20,105 nucleotides of DNA from Acidimicrobiaceae bacterium (lineage in GTDB: Bacteria > Actinomycetota > Acidimicrobiia > Acidimicrobiales > RAAP-2): contig PLSY01000066.1 of assembly GCA_003164275.1 (NCBI GenBank), positions 1 to 20,105 on the forward strand, in the 5' to 3' direction. Below are positions 6,942-14,137 of the stretch, one piece after another (position 1 is the stretch's first letter; each line of letters opens with the position of its first letter). The notes beneath the pieces were generated by a model that had not been told where the DNA came from, searched no databases, and saw only the letters and a list, made by a program, of their open reading frames with translations. Made by a program: the position numbers and the translations under genes.

Positions 6942-8126
6942 GTGCCGAGGCATGACCTAGCAGGAACCACATCAGAGTCGAGCCATAGGTTCCGAACTCT
7001 CAGAACCGGGCTCGCCGTCGCCATAGCGGCGTTCGGGCTGGCTGCATCTACCTCCTTCGTGAGCGCTGGCGCCTCCACCACCAACGTCTCGAAGGGAGTC
7101 GCAGAGGCGGAGTCCGCGGTGAAATCGGCGTCGGCGTCACCGGCGTTCTGGGCACCGCCTTCGTTCACAGTCGCCCACGCAAAGGGGAAGACGGTGTGGT
7201 GGATCGCCGACGAATCGAGCAACATCATCGTGCAGTGGGCTGACTATGCGAACCAGGCCTTCACCAAGGAGGGCGTGACTGTCCACCTCGATGACCCGGG
7301 CCAAACGGAGAGTGGCCATATCCAGGCGTTCCAACTGGCTATCGCCGCCAAGCCGGCGGCCATCGTGCTGGCCGACGGCAATCCGGCTGTGGAGTTCGAG
7401 GCTCAGATAGCCCAGGCCAAGGCAGCCGGAATCCCGGTCTTTTCACTGGTTAGCCATCCGCTGCCCAAGGGATCGGCACCGGTCGTTCCAGGACTGGTCA
7501 ATGACATCAGTTATTCCTATCCACGGGTCGGGGTGCTCCTTGCTGACTGGTTCGTAGCCGACTCGAAGGGGAAGGGCGATGCACTGTTGATCGACCTCGG
7601 CGGTATCCCGAGTTCGGAATGGGAGCTGGACGGATTCAAGCAGGAAGTCAAGAGGCTCAACACCGATGTGAAGTACCAGGAGGTTTCCGCTCCGTATCAA
7701 ACAGAGCAACAGGTGATTCCTAGCCAGGTCCGCTCTGCCCTGCTTGCAAATAAGAACATCGACTACGTGCTGCCCCCGTTCGATTCGATGGCCCTCATCG
7801 CACAGCCGGCCATCGTGCAAGCGGGTGATGCGAGCAAGGTGAAGACTGCCGGGTTCAACACCATCATTCCGCAGATGGAGAATCTGAAGGCAGGCAATAC
7901 CCCCTTCGCAATGGACATCGGCGGCCCCAACAACTGGGAGTCCTATGCCGTCGTCGACGATGTACTGCGTTACTGGAACAACCAGCCGCAGATCTACGAC
8001 CCCCAGATCGGTCTGAAGATCTTCACGCACAGCAACGTCCAGGACCTGACGGTCACTTCGGAAGATGACAACCAGTGGTATGGCATCAACTATCCGGAGA
8101 AGTACAACGCCATCTGGAAGTCATGA
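6942..8126 (+). CDS. Sugar-type ABC transporter substrate-binding protein
   Basis: It starts at GTG 6942 with AAGGAG (6927-6932) 9 nt before it. The 394-residue product begins with a basic segment (HRFRTLRTG), a hydrophobic stretch (about 23-40) and AGA near 42-44, so it is probably exported by Sec; I see no lipobox Cys. The mature part has the Peripla_BP_4 (ribose/xylose-binding, LacI-like) pattern: KTVWWIADESSN near the start, paired alpha/beta lobes, AAKPAAIVLADGNP, GIPVFSLVSHPL and a late GGPNNWESYAVVDDVLRY. It delivers a small solute to the permease and ATPase encoded directly downstream. The stop overlaps the ATPase ATG (ATGA). Its position between two hyuB genes suggests it binds the cluster's substrate, which may be a cyclic amide or ureide rather than a sugar. 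Confidence 0.9.
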   Translation: MPRHDLAGTTSESSHRFRTLRTGLAVAIAAFGLAASTSFVSAGASTTNVSKGVAEAESAVKSASASPAFWAPPSFTVAHAKGKTVWWIADESSNIIVQWADYANQAFTKEGVTVHLDDPGQTESGHIQAFQLAIAAKPAAIVLADGNPAVEFEAQIAQAKAAGIPVFSLVSHPLPKGSAPVVPGLVNDISYSYPRVGVLLADWFVADSKGKGDALLIDLGGIPSSEWELDGFKQEVKRLNTDVKYQEVSAPYQTEQQVIPSQVRSALLANKNIDYVLPPFDSMALIAQPAIVQAGDASKVKTAGFNTIIPQMENLKAGNTPFAMDIGGPNNWESYAVVDDVLRYWNNQPQIYDPQIGLKIFTHSNVQDLTVTSEDDNQWYGINYPEKYNAIWKS

Positions 8127-9757
8127 CTGCCGTAGAGCTCGCAACGGCCAGCACCGGTGAGGCGCAGGGGCAGATTGCCCTGCGCCTCACCGGGCTGTCC
8201 AAGACGTTCGGGTCGGCTCGTGTCCTGACGGACGTTGATCTCGAGGTTCGGGCCGGCGAGATTCGCGGGCTGGTGGGACGAAACGGCTCAGGCAAGTCCA
8301 CCTTGATCAAGGTCCTGTGCGGTTACCACGATCCTGACCCCGGTGCCCACCTGGAGATCGCCGGTCGCAAGGTGAAGCTCCCGGTGGGCGCCGGAGAGTC
8401 ACGCCGCTACGGTCTGGCCTGCGTCCATCAGGATCTAGGCCTCATCCCCGAAGCGTCGGTCATAGACAACATGTTGGTCGGAAGGTTTGACACTCGACTC
8501 GGTCATAGAATTCCTTGGAAGCAGGAGCGAGCCAAGGCTCTTGACGCGCTCGAGCGGTTCGGTCTTCAGGTTCGACCCACTACCACGGTGGCCGAGTTGC
8601 GACAGGTGGACCGCGCCTTGTTGGCCATCGCTCGAGCCTTCCTCGACGTCACCGAGCACCTGGGTGAACCGCAGGGGAGAGGCGTCCTGATCCTTGACGA
8701 GCCGACCGCCTTCCTTCCGGCCGCGGACGTGGAGCGCCTCTTCAGTGCTGTGCACCGTGCCGCGGCCGAGGGTACGGGCGTGATCTACATCAGCCACCGG
8801 ACAGAAGAGATCCTCGAGCTGACGGACAGCGTGTCCGTGCTCCGAGACGGGGTCTTGGTGCGCACCGCACAGACCGGAGAACTCGACCAGACCCAGCTGG
8901 TTGAATTGATCCTGGGCGAGCAGCTGGAGAACTTCTATCCGCATCTGTCAAGTCCGAGTAATCGCGAAGCTCTGGTTGTCAGCGGGCTGTCCGGCGATCT
9001 TGTCCACGAGGTGTCGCTATCCCTCAACGAGGGGGAGATCGTGGGCGTGACCGGCATCAACGGGGCGGGATATGAGGAGCTGCCGTACCTCCTTTTCGGC
9101 GCTACCCCTCCGCGGAGCGGCACCATTTCCATCAAGGGTCGCAGGGAGCTCGCGGTCGGATTCGCTCCACGTCGGGCCATTCGGGGGGGGCTGGCGCTGT
9201 TGCCAGCCGACCGCCAGTCGCTCAGCGGAGCGCAGGAGCTCACTGTGTTCGAGAATGTGTCGTTGCCTCTATTGCGCCGGTTCATCAAATTCGGCCGGAT
9301 CTCCAGACGACAAGAGCGGGCGGCTGTCGAGACAGTGCTCAGGGACTACGCAGTCAAACCGCCCGACGGCAAGGCGCTCTTGCGGCAACTGAGTGGGGGA
9401 AATCAGCAGAAAGCACTCCTAGGCAAGTGGCTGCAGTTGCAGCCGAGTGTGCTCTTGCTCCACGAGCCGACGCAAGGTGTGGACGTTGGCGCGAAAAAGG
9501 AGATATTCGGCCGCATCGAACAGGCGGCGGCCGAGGGCGCGGCCGTGCTGGTGGCCAGCGCCGAGTACGAGGACCTAGCCCACCTCTGTCACCGGGTGGT
9601 GGTACTGAGGGATGGTCGGGTCACTGCTGAGCTGATTGGTGGAGAACTCACCGAAGAGAACATTGTACGCGAGGCGTACGGATCGGAGAGAGGCGGTGCT
9701 TCCGACCGGCTCGTCGTGGCCGGCGTCGGGACGGCAGGAGGGAACAATGAGCGGTAG
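8123..9757 (+). CDS. Sugar-type ABC transporter ATPase with two nucleotide-binding domains
   Basis: The ATG at 8123 overlaps the binding-protein stop (ATGA) and is preferred to an upstream in-frame start at 8075 that lies inside the previous gene. The 544 residues hold two ABC domains, as in RbsA/XylG/MglA. The first has Walker A GRNGSGKST (52-60), Q-loop VHQD (101-104), Walker B VLILDEPTAF (188-197) and ISHR (223-226), but its signature is degenerate (ELRQVDRALLAIARA, 158-172). The second has a degenerate Walker A, GINGAGYEE (311-319), with no Lys-Ser/Thr, a good LSGGNQQK (423-430) and LLLHEPTQGVD (444-454), where His replaces the usual Walker B Asp. A good Walker A in one half and a good signature in the other is normal for this family. 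It energises import at the inner face of the membrane. It overlaps the permease gene by 11 bp. Confidence 0.93.
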   Translation: MTAVELATASTGEAQGQIALRLTGLSKTFGSARVLTDVDLEVRAGEIRGLVGRNGSGKSTLIKVLCGYHDPDPGAHLEIAGRKVKLPVGAGESRRYGLACVHQDLGLIPEASVIDNMLVGRFDTRLGHRIPWKQERAKALDALERFGLQVRPTTTVAELRQVDRALLAIARAFLDVTEHLGEPQGRGVLILDEPTAFLPAADVERLFSAVHRAAAEGTGVIYISHRTEEILELTDSVSVLRDGVLVRTAQTGELDQTQLVELILGEQLENFYPHLSSPSNREALVVSGLSGDLVHEVSLSLNEGEIVGVTGINGAGYEELPYLLFGATPPRSGTISIKGRRELAVGFAPRRAIRGGLALLPADRQSLSGAQELTVFENVSLPLLRRFIKFGRISRRQERAAVETVLRDYAVKPPDGKALLRQLSGGNQQKALLGKWLQLQPSVLLLHEPTQGVDVGAKKEIFGRIEQAAAEGAAVLVASAEYEDLAHLCHRVVVLRDGRVTAELIGGELTEENIVREAYGSERGGASDRLVVAGVGTAGGNNER

Positions 9758-10931
9758 GACTTTCGGGGACGAGCTCACGCTCGGGAGCACGCAAGAGGCT
9801 CTCCACGATCACGGTACGGCCATTGAGGTGCCGCCAGGGGGAAGGCGGGACCGGCAGTGGCGAATCGTGATCGGCGATAACCTGATCGAGCGGTTCGGCC
9901 TAGTGGCGGCGTGGGTCGTCATGGCGGTGGTCTTCAGCATCACGGTACCGTCGTTCCGTCAGTCGGGAACCTTCGACATCATCTTCGGGTCACAGGCAAC
10001 GCAGCTGGTCGTCACGTTCGCAGTGGTGATTGTTTTGGCCGCCGGAGAGTTCGACCTCTCCGTCGCGAACGTCTTAGGCGTGTCTGCCGTGTCACTTGTC
10101 TACCTGAACACGCAATACCACTGGCCCTTCCTTTTGGCCTTGGTGGTCGTCTTGATCGGCTCGATCGTGTTCGGCTCGATCAATGCTCTCATCACTGTCG
10201 GCCTCGGGGTTCCCTCTATCGTCGTCACACTCGGTACCGGGACGTTGATCTCCGGTGTCGCCGATGGATGGGCCGGAGAGTCCCCTATCGGTGGTGCGTC
10301 GGTGAGCTTCGTCAATGCAGTGAGTCACAAATTCCTGGGTCTTCCCGTTGGCTTTTGGATTGCCTTCGTGATTGGCGTGGTCCTGTACTTCATTCTCGAG
10401 CACACGCCGCTCGGACGCCATCTGCTTTTCGTGGGGCGTAGTCAGGATGTGGCCCGATTGGCCGGTGTTCGGGTGAACCGGATTCGTGCCGGATCACTTA
10501 TCGCCTGCAGTCTCCTTTCGGCCATCGCCGGAATCCTCCTGGTTGGGTTGACAGGGTCCGCCGATCCGAATGTGGCGGCAAGCTACCTGTTGCCTGCGTT
10601 TGCCGGTGCCTTCCTCGGCAGCACGACCATCAAGCCCGGCCAGTTCAATATCGTCGGATCATTCATCGCTGTGTATTTTCTGGTTACCGGAGTTACTGCG
10701 CTGCAAATCCTCGGATACACCGGCTGGGTGCAGGACGTGTTCTACGGAGGATCCTTGGTGGCGGCAGTCGTCATCACACAACTGCTATCGCGCCAGCGGG
10801 CGCGGGCCTTGCGGTCCGTGGGTTCCGGAGGAAGATCCAATAATGCTGGCCCGCATGGCGGGACAGACCCAAGCTCGCAGAACGGCAGCGTTGCGCCTCG
10901 ACCGGAAGACATCGGGGCATCCACTAACTAG
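9747..10931 (+). CDS. Sugar-type ABC transporter permease (RbsC/XylH family)
   Basis: I choose ATG 9747, which has GGAGGG (9737-9742) just upstream and overlaps the ATPase stop by 11 bp; the longer frame from 9636 would extend far into the ATPase gene. The 394-residue product has about nine to ten hydrophobic segments between residues 50 and 348 (for example 52-68, 86-98, 128-150, 201-217, 250-268 and 301-318) and belongs to BPD_transp_2. LAAGEFDLSVANVLG (97-111) matches the family's GGIDLSVG region. VGRSQDVARLAGVRVNRIR (229-247) matches the cytoplasmic EAA-like loop that contacts the ATPase. The N-terminal 45 residues and the last 45 (rich in Gly, Ser and Asn) are hydrophilic. It forms the membrane channel of the importer, probably as a homodimer. 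A 103-bp gap with inverted repeats separates it from the second hyuB. Confidence 0.92.
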   Translation: MSGRTFGDELTLGSTQEALHDHGTAIEVPPGGRRDRQWRIVIGDNLIERFGLVAAWVVMAVVFSITVPSFRQSGTFDIIFGSQATQLVVTFAVVIVLAAGEFDLSVANVLGVSAVSLVYLNTQYHWPFLLALVVVLIGSIVFGSINALITVGLGVPSIVVTLGTGTLISGVADGWAGESPIGGASVSFVNAVSHKFLGLPVGFWIAFVIGVVLYFILEHTPLGRHLLFVGRSQDVARLAGVRVNRIRAGSLIACSLLSAIAGILLVGLTGSADPNVAASYLLPAFAGAFLGSTTIKPGQFNIVGSFIAVYFLVTGVTALQILGYTGWVQDVFYGGSLVAAVVITQLLSRQRARALRSVGSGGRSNNAGPHGGTDPSSQNGSVAPRPEDIGASTN

Positions 10932-11000
10932 TGGCTCGGGATCACATCGACGGATCCGGAGGTTGCCAGACCGATCCCCGTGAAAAAAACTGGCGCCTCC
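10921..11000 (+). repeat. Two inverted repeats in the permease-hyuB2 gap
   Basis: CCACTA-AC-TAGTGG (10921-10934) sits across the permease stop codon. A larger inverted repeat follows: GGAGG-TT-GCCAG (10958-10969) pairs with CTGGC-G-CCTCC (10990-11000), giving ten base pairs with a small internal bulge around a 20-nt loop that contains seven A residues. The stems could form in the mRNA just before the ribosome-binding site of the second hyuB. Possible roles are partial termination, mRNA processing or translational tuning. No T-run follows the stem on the plus strand. The base pairing is visible; the function is inferred. Confidence 0.4.
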
Positions 11001-11034
11001 AAGTAGACCCAATCGAACGACGAGAGGTAACACC

Positions 11035-12837
11035 GTGACCAGTCAGATAACAGAACAAGTGGAGACGCTCGGCCGTACCGATCAGCATCAGAGAGGCCCG
11101 GCTGAGGCGAGCGGAGCGATCGATGCTGCAGTGGTAGCGAGCAGAATCCAGTCCATCGCCACTCAGATGGCAGAGTGCATGTTGACCACCTCCCGTTCGC
11201 CAATCTTCAGTCAGTTCCTGGACTTTGTGACGGGGATCTTCGACGCCCGTGGCCGCTGGGTCGCAACGAAGGACTACATCCCAGTCTTAGCCGGCTCGTT
11301 GCCCTCGGCATACGAAGGAATCGTCCATCGCTTTGCCGACGAGGTGCACGATGGCGACATCTATATCCTCAATGACCCCTATCACGGCAACAACCATCCA
11401 CCTGACGTTACGGTGGCCAAACCAGTGTTTTTCGAAGGTCAGCTCCGGTTCTGGGCCATCAGTAAAGGGCATCACTCGGATGTGGGCGGGAGCGGGGTCG
11501 TCGGATACAACCCTTACGCAAAGGACTGCTGGGAGGACGCCCTGCGGATCCCGCCAGTGCGGCTCTACGACCGAGGGGTCTACCAACGCGACGTCTGGGA
11601 CCTCATCTTGCTCAACGTCCGCATGCGGGAGTTCGTCGAAGGCGACCTCCAATGTCAGATCGGGGCAGTGAAGGTCGGAGAGCACGCCCTCGTCGCCATG
11701 TTGGAAAAGTTCGGCGTCGAGCGTGTTGAAGCCGCTCTCGACTATCACCTGGCTGCTTCAGAGCGACATATGGCCGAGGAGATCTCCCGCCTTCCCGACG
11801 GCGTCTACCGCTCTCGAAGGCGGCTCGACAACGGAGGCGCACACCACCGCCAGCAGATCACCGTCAAGCTGGAACTCCGCATTGAGGGCCAAGAAATCAC
11901 ATTCGACTTCACTGGTTCGGACCCGCAGGTGCCCGGCTTCGTCAACTCGACCTATGCCAACACCGTGGCGTCATGCCTGATCGGACTCTTTTCGGTCGTT
12001 GATCCCGACATCCCGGTGAACGGTGGCTCGATCGCGCCCGTGCGAATTGTGACGGAACCCGGCACAATCGTGCACGCCGTCGAGCCCGCCGCCACCACGT
12101 TGAACACGGTGACCACCTGCGAGGCAATCATCGAAACGATCTGGTTGGCTATCGCCCAGGCCGCACCAACGGCAACAAATGCCGGCTGGACTCGGGGATG
12201 GTCGCTGGGAGCAGCTGGATACAACGAGCGGACCGAGCGCCCGTTCGCCGGCTTCGTCGGCTTCGGTGGAGGGGGAGCCGGGGCCACCTATGGCTTCGAC
12301 GGATGGGACGGCCTGGGAACGCCGATCACTATGGGTGGGAACAAGACCATGGACGCAGAACTCCATGAGCTGGCCTCTCCATTCACGGTCCTCGGGTTCG
12401 GCTTGGACACGGATTCGGCAGGGCCAGGAACCTGGCGCGGCGGGAATGGATCATGGCTCCGCTGGCGGTGCGAGCAAGACGAGCTTCCGCTGGTGTCGTA
12501 TGGCTCGGGGTCACTCGAGGAGACGGCTCCGTTCGGAATCGAGGGCGGCCATGCGTCGACACCAAACACCGTCGTACTCCACCGTGCCGACGGCTCGACG
12601 GAAGCGGCCGTGCTCAATAGCATCGCCACCATTCAGCGGGGGGACATTGTTGAAGCCCACTTTTCTGGTGGCGGGGGATACGGCGATCCGCGCCAGCGAG
12701 AGGCTGTCGCCGTGCTCGACGATGTGCGCAACGAGGTGCTCACGGCCGAAGTCGCAGAGAAGGTGTACGGCGTCGTAGTGGATCCCTCAAGTTGGAGTGT
12801 CGACGCCGCAGCCACGGCCGACCGGAGGCTGCAATGA
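11035..12837 (+). CDS. hyuB: HyuB-type hydantoinase subunit, copy 2
   Basis: GTG 11035 with GAGAGG (11022-11027) 7 nt upstream gives a 600-residue protein. It carries the same landmarks as the first copy: RSPIF...FLDFVTGIFDA (54-71), LNDPYHGNNHPPDVT (112-126), SKGHHSDVGG (143-152), CWEDALRIPPVRL (165-177) and HFSGGGGYGDP near the C-terminus. Its first 30 residues, polar and without similarity to copy 1, form an extension. No second HyuA is present, so this subunit must either share the one HyuA, act in a mixed complex, or pair with a HyuA encoded elsewhere. The stop overlaps the ATG of the luciferase-like gene (ATGA), which ties the two together. Ancient duplication is more likely than recent, because the match is clear in protein but the DNA differs widely. 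Confidence 0.92.
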   Translation: MTSQITEQVETLGRTDQHQRGPAEASGAIDAAVVASRIQSIATQMAECMLTTSRSPIFSQFLDFVTGIFDARGRWVATKDYIPVLAGSLPSAYEGIVHRFADEVHDGDIYILNDPYHGNNHPPDVTVAKPVFFEGQLRFWAISKGHHSDVGGSGVVGYNPYAKDCWEDALRIPPVRLYDRGVYQRDVWDLILLNVRMREFVEGDLQCQIGAVKVGEHALVAMLEKFGVERVEAALDYHLAASERHMAEEISRLPDGVYRSRRRLDNGGAHHRQQITVKLELRIEGQEITFDFTGSDPQVPGFVNSTYANTVASCLIGLFSVVDPDIPVNGGSIAPVRIVTEPGTIVHAVEPAATTLNTVTTCEAIIETIWLAIAQAAPTATNAGWTRGWSLGAAGYNERTERPFAGFVGFGGGGAGATYGFDGWDGLGTPITMGGNKTMDAELHELASPFTVLGFGLDTDSAGPGTWRGGNGSWLRWRCEQDELPLVSYGSGSLEETAPFGIEGGHASTPNTVVLHRADGSTEAAVLNSIATIQRGDIVEAHFSGGGGYGDPRQREAVAVLDDVRNEVLTAEVAEKVYGVVVDPSSWSVDAAATADRRLQ

Positions 12838-13754
12838 CCGTTCGTATTGGAGTCAACCTGCCCCACAGCGGGAAGAAGGCAACTGCCCAGGGAATTGTGG
12901 AGGCCGCCATCCAGGCTGAAGCAGCCGGTGTGTCATCGTTGTCGGCGACCGAGCGCCTACTTTGGCCGGTGGCTCCCGTGCGCACTCAGGATGGCGAGCT
13001 CGGTACGCCGCCTGATCATCAAGTCGTCCTCTTCGACACCTTGGAAACACTGACTGCGGCTGCCGTCGTGACAGAGCGCGTCGAGTTGGTCACGGCCATC
13101 CTTGTGCCTTTCTTCCAGCCGCCGGCGCTCCTGGCACGTCGCTTGGCTACGCTCGACCAGTTCAGCAACGGGCGGCTCATCGTTGGGGTGGGACAGGGCT
13201 GGATGCGTGAGGAGTTCGACCATGTCAATCTCTCCTTGAGACGGCGCGGCGATGGCTTGGACGACCATCTCGCGGCCGTCAAGGCGGCGTGGGGGCCGGA
13301 TCCCGTCTCGTACAGTGGGCGCTTCTACTCCATACCCGAGTCCTATCTCGGCCCGAAGCCGGTGCGCCTGGGCGGTCCGCCGGTGTTGCTCGGAACCCAG
13401 TCTGTGCCGGGGATCCGGAGAGCAGCCCGTTGGGCAGACGGAATCCTTCCGGTCACCAGCGTCGGTAGCAGGCTGGAGGATCTGGAGTCAGCATTGCGCT
13501 TCTTCCGTGAGGCGACGAACGACGAGGGACGGCCCCAACTCGACGTTCGGCTTCGGGCCCACACCAGGATCACGCAAGAGCCGCTCACAGGCGACCGAGT
13601 TCCCTGCAGCGGATCGATCGACCAGGTCCGAGATGATCTACTACGGCTGGAGAAGCTCGGCGTTAGCGAGGTGTGTCTGAACCAGACGCAGATCGGGGTT
13701 CCATTCGAGCAGCAGCTCGCCGACGCGGTGGCCGTCAAACAGTCGTTGACCTGA
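12834..13754 (+). CDS. LLM-class (F420/flavin-dependent) oxidoreductase
   Basis: ATG 12834 overlaps the hyuB2 stop and has GGAGG (12824-12828) 5 nt upstream; the longer in-frame start at 12792 lies inside hyuB2. The product is 306 residues, typical for the F420-type branch of the bacterial luciferase superfamily. Landmarks are MTVRIGVNLPHSG, VELVTAILVPFFQPP (83-97), LDQFSNGRLIVGVGQGWMREEF (107-128), GPPVLLGTQS (181-190) and AARWADGILPV (197-207). It is a soluble TIM-barrel enzyme that would reduce or oxygenate a small organic substrate with F420H2 or FMNH2. It is different from the SsuD-like gene at the left edge. Translational coupling to hyuB2 suggests it acts on the same compound, before or after ring opening. 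The family is certain; the cofactor choice is not. Confidence 0.88.
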   Translation: MTVRIGVNLPHSGKKATAQGIVEAAIQAEAAGVSSLSATERLLWPVAPVRTQDGELGTPPDHQVVLFDTLETLTAAAVVTERVELVTAILVPFFQPPALLARRLATLDQFSNGRLIVGVGQGWMREEFDHVNLSLRRRGDGLDDHLAAVKAAWGPDPVSYSGRFYSIPESYLGPKPVRLGGPPVLLGTQSVPGIRRAARWADGILPVTSVGSRLEDLESALRFFREATNDEGRPQLDVRLRAHTRITQEPLTGDRVPCSGSIDQVRDDLLRLEKLGVSEVCLNQTQIGVPFEQQLADAVAVKQSLT

Positions 13755-13780
13755 GCAGCGTCGCGGCTCACCCGTTGGGT

Positions 13781-14137
13781 TCAGACGCCCTTTTCGCCCC
13801 ACAGCTCGAAAGCACGCTCGAACACCACATCCATGCGCCACACTTCGTTCCGATGGGAAGCGTCCTTACGCCAAACCCCCCATCCCGAGTCACGACGATA
13901 CTGGCCGGCATGTCTCGCCGCCGTTACGGGATCTACCTCGACTGCGACGTCGCACTGAGGCGCCACGAAGATGGCGTCAGCGGGACAGTAGAGCTCGCAG
14001 AGGAAACAAGTCTGGCAATCCGCTTGGCGCGCGATCGATGGAGGGCCCCCCTCCACGGGGTCAAATACGTTGGTCGGGCAGATCTGGACGCAAATGTCGC
14101 AGCGAGTGCACCGGTCATCGAGGATGACCTCAATCAT
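13781..14137 (-). CDS. Two-cluster [4Fe-4S] ferredoxin, AprB-like partner of the upstream FAD protein
   Basis: The 118-residue protein has two complete CxxCxxCxxxC motifs, at Cys10/13/16/20 (CTRCDICVQICP) and Cys41/44/47/51 (CQTCFLCELYCP), the pattern of a bacterial 2x[4Fe-4S] ferredoxin. A C-terminal tail of about 60 residues, with Trp84, Trp87 and Trp98, extends past the ferredoxin fold, a layout reminiscent of the beta subunit of APS reductase. Its ATG overlaps the stop of the flavoprotein gene (ATGA), so the two are coupled and probably form an electron-transfer pair. It probably passes electrons to or from the FAD subunit in the cytoplasm. The gene converges on the luciferase-like gene, with only 26 bp between their stops. 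The ferredoxin call is firm; APS-reductase relation is by layout only. Confidence 0.9.
   Translation of the reverse strand: MIEVILDDRCTRCDICVQICPTNVFDPVEGGPPSIARQADCQTCFLCELYCPADAIFVAPQCDVAVEVDPVTAARHAGQYRRDSGWGVWRKDASHRNEVWRMDVVFERAFELWGEKGV

Noticed and set aside
13752..13775. TGAGC...GCTCA as bidirectional terminator between convergent genes
   Set aside because: The stem is only 5 bp with a 9-nt loop and no T-run.
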